From the NCBI GenBank assembly GCA_937859825.1, contig CALMAP010000170.1, positions 2,354-11,965 on the forward strand: a stretch of 9,612 nt of DNA, written 5' to 3'. Below the pieces are notes generated by a model, which worked only from the letters and a program-made list of their open reading frames with translations, searched no databases and was not told the DNA's origin. Of this stretch, positions 1-6,749 are shown piece after piece. This DNA comes from an uncultured Terriglobus sp. GTDB lineage: Bacteria > Acidobacteriota > Terriglobia > Terriglobales > Acidobacteriaceae. Position numbers and translations under genes: made by a program. Positions within the stretch are counted from its first letter, which is position 1. Each line of letters begins with the position of its first letter.

Positions 1-5
1 CGCAC

Positions 6-674
6 GTGCAGCCCTCGTCTTCAGGATTCGATAAACTGGCGCGGCCCTATCGCTGGCTTGAGTACCTCACGTTTGGCCCCATGCTGATGCGAACACGCCG
101 GGAGTTCCTGCCACACATGCTGAATGCAAAAACCGCTCTGGTTCTGGGCGACGGTGACGGGCGTTTCTGCGCCTCTCTTCTTTACGCGAACCCTGTCGTA
201 CGTATTCATGCGGTAGACAGCAGTCCCGCCATGCTAAAGGCATTGCGCTCGAAAGCTGTACGTATTCATGCAGAACACCGCTTAACCACTTACCTGCAGA
301 ATGTTCTCGATACGCTGCCACAAGGTCCGTTCGACCTGGTGTGTACCCATTTTCTTTTGGACTGCCTCAGCGTGGATGAGATCACATTGCTCGTAAACGC
401 CATAAGTGAACGATGCAGAAAGGGCAGTTGGGTAATCTCAGAGTTCGCCATTCCTGAAGGCATCGCGAAATTGCCTGCAACTCTGCTGATCCATTTGCTC
501 TACCTCGCGTTTGTTCTACTCACCGGGTTGCACGTAAGGCAGCTTCCGCCATACGCGGCTGTTCTGCAGCGGGCGGGCTTTTCATGCGTGCACTCTCGCA
601 GCAGGCTCTTCGGCATACTGCGGTCGGAACTCTGGAACATGCCTGGTGCGAAGAATGCAAATGGTTCCGATTAA
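6..674 (+). CDS. Class I SAM-dependent methyltransferase
   Basis: Probable cytosolic methyltransferase that transfers a methyl group from S-adenosylmethionine to an unknown acceptor. The 222-residue product shows a Rossmann motif I, LVLGDGDGRF (about residues 45-54), a motif II acidic residue in HAVDSS (D71), and a motif IV-like stretch FDLVCTHFLLD (109-119). Residues 159-174 are strongly hydrophobic, which may mean membrane contact or a lipid substrate; this is inference. The GTG at base 6 is the first possible start, but only five bases precede it and the frame is open to the window edge, so no ribosome binding site can be seen and the true start could lie upstream. The length fits a small complete methyltransferase. 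The next gene, a SixA-like phosphatase, begins 12 bases after the stop on the same strand, so the two are probably cotranscribed. The sequence does not reveal the substrate. Confidence 0.85.
   Translation: MQPSSSGFDKLARPYRWLEYLTFGPMLMRTRREFLPHMLNAKTALVLGDGDGRFCASLLYANPVVRIHAVDSSPAMLKALRSKAVRIHAEHRLTTYLQNVLDTLPQGPFDLVCTHFLLDCLSVDEITLLVNAISERCRKGSWVISEFAIPEGIAKLPATLLIHLLYLAFVLLTGLHVRQLPPYAAVLQRAGFSCVHSRSRLFGILRSELWNMPGAKNANGSD
198..271 (+). repeat. 14-bp direct repeat inside the methyltransferase gene
   Basis: The 14-mer GTACGTATTCATGC occurs at 198-211 and again at 258-271, exactly 60 bases apart. Because 60 is a multiple of three, the protein repeats VRIHA at residues 65-69 and 85-89. The first copy is part of the motif II strand and leads into the acidic residue D71. 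The second falls before the strand that usually ends in another cofactor-contacting acidic residue. The flanks differ, so this is not a simple tandem duplication. It may be chance or a local copying event. Confidence 0.7.
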
Positions 675-686
675 ACTGAGAGAGTC

Positions 687-1238
687 ATGTACTTCTACGT
701 AATGCGGCATGCCTCGGCGGGAACACGGCGCGCCAATCCCGTGCTTGACGTGCGACGTCCTTTGGACAAGCAGGGCAAGCGCGACTGTCTGCTGCTGGGG
801 AACACCCTGTCTTCGATGAATGTCGCTTTCGACCTGATCGTGTCGAGCCCGCTGAAGCGAAGTCTGCAAACAGCATCGCTGGTCGGTACAGAAACTGGTT
901 ACGAGCAGAAAATCCTGCTCTCAGACGCGCTCTCGCCCAGTGCCACGTACCCGCAGTTCCAGAAGTTATTGGCGGAGTGCACCGGCTATGAGTCGGTGCT
1001 GGTCGTGGGTCATAGCCCGAATCTGGTGCAGTTTCTTGGACTGCTGGTACAGCCTGGCAAATCGGATGAAGACTGTACCAAACGGCCTGCATCCATCCGG
1101 TTGCGTAAAGGCGCAATTGCGCGCATCGGTCTCGAGCGGGGTGCGGCCACGCTGCAATGGATGCTGGACCCAAGAGTGGTCAGAACGCTTTACAACACTT
1201 CGACGGCCAAGTCACGGCGAAAGACTTCGCGGAAGTAG
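687..1238 (+). CDS. sixA: SixA-like phosphohistidine phosphatase (histidine phosphatase superfamily)
   Basis: Cytosolic phosphatase of the RHG/histidine phosphatase branch. SixA of E. coli removes phosphate from phospho-histidine in HPt and related phosphotransfer proteins. The 183-residue product opens with YVMRHASAG, where H8 would be the histidine that carries the phospho-enzyme intermediate. It then has SSPLKRSLQTA (53-63), which supplies the second conserved arginine region, and VVGHSPNL (106-113) with the second catalytic histidine H109. A late LQWMLDP (156-162) matches the end of the SixA fold. The start is ATG with a GAGAG stretch a few bases upstream. E. coli SixA is shorter (about 161 residues); here a basic tail (TAKSRRKTSRK) follows the fold and is encoded opposite the end of ppx. 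It lies 12 bases after the methyltransferase and converges on ppx. The family call is firm; the partner protein is unknown. Confidence 0.88.
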   Translation: MYFYVMRHASAGTRRANPVLDVRRPLDKQGKRDCLLLGNTLSSMNVAFDLIVSSPLKRSLQTASLVGTETGYEQKILLSDALSPSATYPQFQKLLAECTGYESVLVVGHSPNLVQFLGLLVQPGKSDEDCTKRPASIRLRKGAIARIGLERGAATLQWMLDPRVVRTLYNTSTAKSRRKTSRK

Positions 1239-2800
1239 GCGCGCTCTTTGCGCAGCGACCAGCGCTCCAGCTCGGCAGAACCCTTCGCGACCTGTAGCTC
1301 GAGCAGAACGCGCTTGGGGTACACGCGCACGTTGAAACTGATCTTCTCGGCGTAGTCCTGGTTCAAAGCGACGGCTAGCCGCAGCAGCACGATGGCGCGG
1401 GCTACCGGAGTATGTAGTTCCATCGTCAGATTGCGCATAGGCCGATCCATTGAGTCTGGACGGCTCTTCCCCAGGTAGCGGGCAATGGCTGCAATAATTG
1501 CGCGCTGCGACGGCGAGAAGCCGAACATCTCCGAATTTGCGATCAGATAATGCGTATGTCTGTTATGTCCCTGATGAGAGACAAACTTACCGACTGAATG
1601 CATCATGGCCGCGGCCGCAAGCCACTCCCGGAAATCAGCATCAAGTGCGTGCACGCGCTGCATGCCGTCAAACAGTCGCAACGCATCGTTGCGCAGAGGC
1701 TCGGCCCGCTTCAGGTCGACCTGGTAGCGTTTGCAGATGGCGAGCACACCATTCCATCGTTCTTCTTCCACGGCGCGATGCACAGAAGCGCGTGTGTCCG
1801 TGTCTGCCAGCATCTGCGCAAGAATGCCGTCGCGCAGCCCGAGTGGGGAGTAGCGGAAACCGCTGAGTTTCAGGCGTTCGAGGATCTCCGCATAGACGAA
1901 CGCACCACCAATGATGATCTCGCTGCGTTTCGGTCCGATGCCGGGAACCAGCAGTCTCTGCTGGTTCGGCATGCTCACAAGCCGGTCTGCCAAGGACCGC
2001 ACCATTGCCGTGGATGCGGTGAGCGGCTCCAGTTTGACCGCGCTGCGCAATTCACGGGCGGCAAAGGAGGCCTGCTTCTTTGGCTGTCCTTTGGTTTTCG
2101 ATTTTGGTGCAGACGCTTTGCCGCTTGCGGCACCCACGCTGCTTGCTTCCGCCAGTGCAGCCGCGGAACCTGAGGTCGCAATCACCAGTGGAATTCTGCC
2201 CTGGTTCGCCATCTTGCGTTCCAGCTTGCGCAGTTCGCGATCGATATAGGTGAGCAGTTGCTGTTGCTCGTCTTTGCTTGGCGGGTCCGTACGAAGAAAT
2301 TCCTGCTGAAGCCGCACAGAACCGAGCGGCAGTGAGACCATCTCCTGAATCCTGCCACCTTCTGAAAGCGTGATCTCACAGGAACCGCCGCCAAGATCGA
2401 TGAGAAGGCACCGTCCCTGTGCGCCAGGTTCGTGCGTCGTCACACCCAGATGGATCAGGCGCCCTTCTTCCAGCCCTGAGATGACCTCAACGTTCCATCC
2501 AAGTGCGGACTTAACCCAACCGATGAAAGCGCCGGCATTGCGCGCATCACGCATTGCTGACGTGGCGACTACGCGCACGCGGTCCACAACCTGGGCCTGT
2601 ACCGATTTCTGGAATCGCTTCAGCGCGCGAATGGTGACGGCCATGGCGTCGGGCGAGATCATGCCTGTCTCGAAGACGCTTTCGCCCAGCCTGACGACCT
2701 CACGATCCTCGTGCAGGATCTTGAGCTTATGTTGCTCTACTTCGGCGATAGCGATGCGGCAGGAGTTGGAGCCAATGTCGATTGCGGCGAACTTGGGCAA
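1190..2800 (-). CDS. ppx: Ppx/GppA-family phosphatase (exopolyphosphatase or guanosine pentaphosphate phosphohydrolase)
   Basis: Family members release phosphate from the ends of polyphosphate chains and/or convert pppGpp to ppGpp. The 536-residue product starts with AAIDIGSNSCRIAIAE (5-20), the phosphate-1 loop of the actin-like ASKHA fold. It continues with VVATSAMRDARN (77-88), SGLEEGRLIHLGV (108-120) and the second phosphate loop LLIDLGGGSCEITL (132-145). PGIGPKRSEIIIGGA (286-300) closes the ATPase-like part. The C-terminal half (about 340-536) is the HD-like helical domain, with H401 and GHNRHTHYLI (411-420); the expected HD aspartate is Ser402. A lysine-rich insert spans about 217-255. 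The start is TTG at 2800: AGGAG lies six bases upstream and an in-frame TGA closes the frame just above it. The 3' end overlaps sixA on the other strand by 49 bases. Choosing between Ppx and GppA activity is not possible from sequence alone. Confidence 0.9.
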   Translation of the reverse strand: MPKFAAIDIGSNSCRIAIAEVEQHKLKILHEDREVVRLGESVFETGMISPDAMAVTIRALKRFQKSVQAQVVDRVRVVATSAMRDARNAGAFIGWVKSALGWNVEVISGLEEGRLIHLGVTTHEPGAQGRCLLIDLGGGSCEITLSEGGRIQEMVSLPLGSVRLQQEFLRTDPPSKDEQQQLLTYIDRELRKLERKMANQGRIPLVIATSGSAAALAEASSVGAASGKASAPKSKTKGQPKKQASFAARELRSAVKLEPLTASTAMVRSLADRLVSMPNQQRLLVPGIGPKRSEIIIGGAFVYAEILERLKLSGFRYSPLGLRDGILAQMLADTDTRASVHRAVEEERWNGVLAICKRYQVDLKRAEPLRNDALRLFDGMQRVHALDADFREWLAAAAMMHSVGKFVSHQGHNRHTHYLIANSEMFGFSPSQRAIIAAIARYLGKSRPDSMDRPMRNLTMELHTPVARAIVLLRLAVALNQDYAEKISFNVRVYPKRVLLELQVAKGSAELERWSLRKERAYFREVFRRDLAVEVL

Positions 2801-2806
2801 GTTCTT

Positions 2807-2811
2807 CTCCT
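2807..2811 (-). promoter_or_regulatory. Ribosome binding site of ppx
   Basis: AGGAG on the minus strand sits six bases before the TTG at 2798-2800. It decides the start of ppx, because no ATG or GTG is available between the upstream in-frame stop and the conserved IDIGSNS loop. Confidence 0.7.
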
Positions 2812-2898
2812 GGCAGGTCAGTCAGCGATATCTGCACGATACATCAGAGCGATGGCCATGCTGCCCGGCGGTGTCTAAGATCGCGAATAAGGCATGCA

Positions 2899-4752
2899 TC
2901 AACCGTGATTGACCAGAAGGAACTTGCCTCCATAGGAAGCGACGCGTGCCCCTCCGAAGCGCTTTAACCACTGCTCGGTGCGTTGCGCATTGTGGGTAAT
3001 AAAGAACACCCTGCCTGTTCCACGCCAAGCCCGTAACATGGTCGGATTGTCCATAAAGCGATTGGGCGCATCAGCATAGAGCGATCCATACCAAAGATTG
3101 TTCACGCGGCCATTCAACATACTCACGGGCTGGTGCGTGTAGAAGTTCACACTGGAATTGTTCGAGTATTCGCCATCCAGAACGATGCGATCGCCAGGCT
3201 GCCAGCGTTGCTGAATCATATTGGCAATCGGCTGAGAACCGATGATCGGATAGAACACGTTTAATCCGAAGCGCACACTGGAGAGCACGGCACACATGCC
3301 GAGTGCCAGCACGGTATTCGCCCACAGGGCACGTCCCTTGCTCTTGAGCACCAGCGCGGCGGCTGTGGGCAGCAACAGGCTTGCCGCCATGCAAAGCAAC
3401 GGCAGCCGGAAGAACCCGAAGGCACTGGCCGTGAAGTCGAACAAATGCCCGAAGGACAGAGCGTAATCTTCCGGATGCGTCGTTAACACCTGGGCCAGTT
3501 CTGTGCCAGGGGCTGGCCTTTTCGAGGCGATTGCAAACCCTGTGCATACCAGAGCGAGCAATGCGCTCACGCAGAACAGGACAAGGTAAACATTCCGGCT
3601 GCGGCTGCGTTCTGCGTCCTGTTTGGAGAGTGTCCAGCCCGCAAGCAGCGCGAGCGCCGGAACCGCAGGCAGCGTGTAGTACTCCTGTCGAGTGGAGAAC
3701 GTAAAGAAGCCCACAATCAGCAGCACCCAAAGCACAAGCAACGTGGTGGGATTTCGCAGTTCCAATACCATGTTCATGCTCCCGGACCGCCACTGTCTCC
3801 ACTTTTCAGCAACAGGGCGGAACAGGAATGCTCCCCAAGGGAGAATCCAGAGAAAGGTCAGGGAATAGAACAGCAGCAGCGGAACCTTATCGTAGTCCCT
3901 GGGAACACGTGTGTTCAGGTAGCGGTCGATCTGATCGTTCACGAAATAGAACCAGAGAAAACCCCGGGCTGATCCGCTTGCCCGATTCTGCAGTGCAATC
4001 AGCACGTGCCAGGGCAGCGCGGTCAAGAAGAACGCCGCTACACCCAGAAGAGGGCGCATCCGCGCAAGCAGGCGGAGCCGCCTGGTCAGCAGCAGAAAAG
4101 CGACCAGCATTCCCACGGGAAAGACAATGCCGATCAGCCCTTTTGTAAGCACAGCCGCCGTGCAAACCAAAGCGAAGGCAATTACCGGCCACTGTCTCGC
4201 TTTGCCAAGGAATTCGACATCGTCGATCAGCCGAAGGATCAGGTCGAATGCGATCGTCATCCACAGGCCGAGAATGATGTCCGGAATGAAGAAGCGGGTG
4301 TAGATGAACGGTCCAATAGCCGTTGCAATGGCAAAGCCCGCATAGAGTCCTGCACGTTCCCCAAAAAGCCTTCGACCGAGCATGTACAGATACAGCGTCA
4401 GCACCAGCATCGTCAGCGCGAGAATGCTTCGCACGGCCCAATCCCTCTGGCCGAAAATCTGCATGGCACCGGCGGCCAGCCAGTAAGGTAAGGGTGGCTT
4501 TTCAAGATAGCGGATGCCGTCCACGTACAGTGTCACGTAATCGTGACGTGTGATCATTTCGCGTGCCGCCTCTGCGTGCAGCGCATCCACGTCATCCAGC
4601 AGAGGTGGCGCGAACATCGACGCAAACTGCGTCAGCAGCCAAAGCAAAAGCAGAAAAGCCATCGACCGTACAGCGGCTCCCCGAGGTGTTGCGGCCCGCA
4701 TCTTTTTGTACTCAGCCTCTTGTTCGATTTGTTCAGCAACAGCCACAAGCAT
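2899..4752 (-). CDS. GT39/ArnT-like polytopic membrane glycosyltransferase (first copy)
   Basis: Integral membrane GT-C glycosyltransferase of the ArnT/protein-mannosyltransferase type. Such enzymes use a polyprenyl-phosphate sugar as donor and modify lipid A, glycans or proteins on the outer face of the cytoplasmic membrane; donor and acceptor here are unknown. The 617-residue protein has a cytosolic N-terminus, a first membrane segment at about 31-48, then the catalytic loop LLDDVDALHAEAAREM (51-66), the family's acidic motif, followed by EKPPLPYW (84-91). Many hydrophobic segments follow up to about 495. A soluble C-terminal part contains LDGEYSNNSS (525-534) and LNGRVNNLWYGS (546-557). 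ATG at 4752 has AGAGG only two bases upstream, whereas GTG at 4746 has it at eight bases, so the true start may be the GTG (615 residues). It is a head-to-head paralogue of the gene at 4835. Ppx follows 98 bases downstream on the same strand and could be cotranscribed. Confidence 0.88.
   Translation of the reverse strand: MLVAVAEQIEQEAEYKKMRAATPRGAAVRSMAFLLLLWLLTQFASMFAPPLLDDVDALHAEAAREMITRHDYVTLYVDGIRYLEKPPLPYWLAAGAMQIFGQRDWAVRSILALTMLVLTLYLYMLGRRLFGERAGLYAGFAIATAIGPFIYTRFFIPDIILGLWMTIAFDLILRLIDDVEFLGKARQWPVIAFALVCTAAVLTKGLIGIVFPVGMLVAFLLLTRRLRLLARMRPLLGVAAFFLTALPWHVLIALQNRASGSARGFLWFYFVNDQIDRYLNTRVPRDYDKVPLLLFYSLTFLWILPWGAFLFRPVAEKWRQWRSGSMNMVLELRNPTTLLVLWVLLIVGFFTFSTRQEYYTLPAVPALALLAGWTLSKQDAERSRSRNVYLVLFCVSALLALVCTGFAIASKRPAPGTELAQVLTTHPEDYALSFGHLFDFTASAFGFFRLPLLCMAASLLLPTAAALVLKSKGRALWANTVLALGMCAVLSSVRFGLNVFYPIIGSQPIANMIQQRWQPGDRIVLDGEYSNNSSVNFYTHQPVSMLNGRVNNLWYGSLYADAPNRFMDNPTMLRAWRGTGRVFFITHNAQRTEQWLKRFGGARVASYGGKFLLVNHG
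4532..4547. repeat. Inverted repeat in the first GT39 gene
   Basis: GTCACG-taat-CGTGAC is a perfect 6-bp dyad with a four-base spacer. It lies in the codons for RHDYVT (residues 69-74), about 200 bases inside the gene. The second GT39 gene has a matching, longer dyad at the homologous codons (5029-5048). Confidence 0.6.
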
Positions 4753-4769
4753 ATCCTCTGCGGGTCTTT

Positions 4770-4779
4770 ATGACGTCAT
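4770..4779. promoter_or_regulatory. Palindrome ATGACGTCAT in the divergent GT39 spacer; candidate operator
   Basis: The 82-base spacer 4753-4834 separates two divergently transcribed paralogous glycosyltransferase genes and must hold both promoters unless they lie further inside the genes. A perfect 10-base palindrome, ATGACGTCAT, stands 18 bases from the minus-strand ATG and 56 bases from the plus-strand GTG. For the plus gene, TATATT at 4822-4827 resembles a -10 box, but no good -35 is seen; if used, it would give a leaderless or nearly leaderless message. For the minus gene only a weak CATAAA is visible. The placement suits a shared regulator, but no known regulator is assigned and a ten-base palindrome can arise by chance. 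Confidence 0.3.
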
Positions 4780-4834
4780 GTAAGAAGGATCGGTCAGGCG
4801 ACGACAGGCAAGACGAACCCGTATATTCGACGAA

Positions 4835-6709
4835 GTGCTCTCTATGCCGCTTACAGCACACAGCGAGGTTCCTTCCGCTTCAAAACAGCAGCACAATACG
4901 TTGTGCTGGTGGTCACCGGTATGGCTGGTTTGCATCTGGCTCGTGTTGCACGTGGGCTGCCTGTTTACTCCCGGTTTACTTGACGACGTAGATTCGGTCT
5001 ACATCGAAGTCGCACGGGAAATGACGGTGCGTCACGACTACGTGACGCCATACATCGACGGCATTCGCTTCTTTGATAAACCACCGCTCCTGTACTGGAT
5101 GGCGGCGGCCAGCATGAAGATTCTAGGGCCGTATGATTGGGCTGCCCGGCTGCCGCTCTCGCTTTGCGTGCTTGGATTGTTTTTTGCGGTGTACGCGCTG
5201 GGAAGGCGCCTCTTCGGGGAGCGTGGCGGCTTCTATGCGGCACTGGTGATGGCCACAAGCCTGGGCCCGTATCTCTTTACCCGGTTCTACATTCCGGACA
5301 TTCTGAACGCCCTGTGGATGACCCTCGGCATACACCTGTATCTCATCAGCCTGGACCGCATACGCCAACAGCAGAGCACGTGGGTGCCGGCGCTCGGTTT
5401 CAGCGTGGTGATGGCACTGAACCTGCTGACCAAGGGGCTCATCGGTGTCGTGTTTCCGATCGGCTTCGTTGTGATCTATGCGGTCGCGACCCGGCAGATT
5501 GCGGCATTCAGGCGCATGCATATCCTAACCAGCCTATTGGTATTCGCCGGAGTCGCGCTGCCCTGGCACGTGCTTGCGGCTATGCGCAATCCTGCAATTC
5601 CGCTACCCGCTGGGACAGGTCTGCCTGCAAGGGCAGGCTGGTTCTGGTTCTACATCGTCAATGAGCATTTCCTCCGTTTTCGCGGTCTACGCATCCCACA
5701 CGATTACGGGCAACTGCCCATTCCGCTCTTCTGGACCATGTTCGTGCTCTGGCTGATGCCGTGGTCTACCTTTCTGCCTGCCGCGTTGACGCAGTATGCG
5801 CGTGTGTGGCGGGCGCGTCCGCTGGAAACCTTTAAGCGCAAGCAGGCTGCCTTCACGCTGGTTCTGTGGAGCGGCCTGGTGCTGGCCTTCTTTACTCTCT
5901 CGTCCAGGCAGGAGTACTACTCTCTACCCGCTCTGCCTGCATTGGCGCTCATGGCTGGCGGCGTGATGGTTGCCGCGCAGCATGGGGATGGTCGCGTGCG
6001 CAGGTCGATGCTGCGATGGTCCAAGTGGTGCCTGGTTCCGATAGCCCTTCTGCTCACGATGATGTGTGGTCTGCTCGGGCTTTTTTCTCCGTCCGCGCCC
6101 ACCGGTGCAGACGTCTCCGAGGTGCTGACCAGCAACCCGGACCAGTACAATCTTGCGCTTGGCCACATGCACGACCTGACCATGCGCGCCATGGGGTACT
6201 TTCAGGGCCCACTGCTGGGTGTGGCTATCGCCATGATCGGCGTCGGTCCGGTGGCCTACCTGCTGCGTAGAAAAAATAAGGAACTTCATGCGAATCTGGT
6301 GCTGGCCGTCAGCATGATCGGTGTGCTGTTGTGTGTGCATTCGGGCCTGGTACGCTTCTACCCCATCATCGGGACCAAAGGACTTTCGCGGCAAGTCGCT
6401 TCTGTGCTGCAGCCGGAAGACCAGATATGGCTCGACGGAGAACTGACCAGTGGGTCTACGCTGCTGTTTTACACACGGCATCCGGTGGTGCTTGTCAACG
6501 GGCGGGTCAACGGGCCGTGGTTCGGTTCGTTCTGGCCGGACGCGCCCCCGATTTTTGCCGATGAGTCCGCGTTGCATTCGGCGTGGACTGGACCGCACCG
6601 GCTATTTCTGCTCACGTATGAGAAGCAGCGCGAGATGCAACTGGAAAAAATTGGGCCTACGCACCTCTTTGCCGCTTCCGGTGGCAAGCTGATTCTGACG
6701 AACCGTTAG
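4835..6709 (+). CDS. GT39/ArnT-like polytopic membrane glycosyltransferase (second copy)
   Basis: Second GT-C membrane glycosyltransferase, expected to use a polyprenyl-phosphate sugar at the outer face of the inner membrane; acceptor unknown. The 624-residue product has a first membrane segment at about 27-45, the catalytic loop LLDDVDSVYIEVAREM (48-63), DKPPLLYW (81-88), and GRRLFGER (123-130). About ten further hydrophobic segments and a soluble C-terminal part with LDGELTSGST (533-542) and VNGRVNGPWFGS (554-565) follow. These motifs align in order with the divergent neighbour along the whole length. A short extra stretch near residues 255-265 (PAIPLPAGTGL) is absent from the neighbour. 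GTG at 4835 and ATG at 4844 are both possible starts; neither has a clear Shine-Dalgarno sequence, so the start is uncertain by three residues. The gene ends 40 bases before the convergent HpnI-like gene, with no terminator hairpin seen between them. Confidence 0.88.
   Translation: MLSMPLTAHSEVPSASKQQHNTLCWWSPVWLVCIWLVLHVGCLFTPGLLDDVDSVYIEVAREMTVRHDYVTPYIDGIRFFDKPPLLYWMAAASMKILGPYDWAARLPLSLCVLGLFFAVYALGRRLFGERGGFYAALVMATSLGPYLFTRFYIPDILNALWMTLGIHLYLISLDRIRQQQSTWVPALGFSVVMALNLLTKGLIGVVFPIGFVVIYAVATRQIAAFRRMHILTSLLVFAGVALPWHVLAAMRNPAIPLPAGTGLPARAGWFWFYIVNEHFLRFRGLRIPHDYGQLPIPLFWTMFVLWLMPWSTFLPAALTQYARVWRARPLETFKRKQAAFTLVLWSGLVLAFFTLSSRQEYYSLPALPALALMAGGVMVAAQHGDGRVRRSMLRWSKWCLVPIALLLTMMCGLLGLFSPSAPTGADVSEVLTSNPDQYNLALGHMHDLTMRAMGYFQGPLLGVAIAMIGVGPVAYLLRRKNKELHANLVLAVSMIGVLLCVHSGLVRFYPIIGTKGLSRQVASVLQPEDQIWLDGELTSGSTLLFYTRHPVVLVNGRVNGPWFGSFWPDAPPIFADESALHSAWTGPHRLFLLTYEKQREMQLEKIGPTHLFAASGGKLILTNR
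5029..5048. repeat. Inverted repeat in the second GT39 gene
   Basis: GCGTCACG-acta-CGTGACGC is a perfect 8-bp dyad with a four-base spacer, within the codons for VRHDYVT (about residues 65-71). It is the homologous site to the dyad at 4532-4547; over 17 bases the two differ at a single base when aligned in the coding direction. Confidence 0.65.
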
Positions 6710-6749
6710 CGAAGTGTGGTGCAAACAGCGACAAAGAGAAGATGTTCCA

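Noticed and set aside
57..63. CTTGAGT half-site of a HAIR element in the methyltransferase gene
   Set aside because: There is no matching ACTCAAG arm at the required spacing and it lies within coding sequence; a single 7-mer is expected by chance.
1598..2173. 191-residue open frame on the plus strand inside ppx
   Set aside because: It is antisense to conserved Ppx/GppA motifs, has Cys/His/Arg-rich shadow composition and no domain signature.
2801..2898. Possible independent promoter or small gene between the first GT39 gene and ppx
   Set aside because: Apart from the ppx ribosome binding site, only weak A/T-rich hexamers (for example GATATC) are present without a partner -35 box, and no convincing small open frame is seen.
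5924..6598. 224-residue open frame on the minus strand inside the second GT39 gene
   Set aside because: It lies antisense to a well-supported membrane enzyme, has no recognisable motif, and its composition (rich in His, Gln, Arg and Pro) is typical of the shadow of a high-GC gene.
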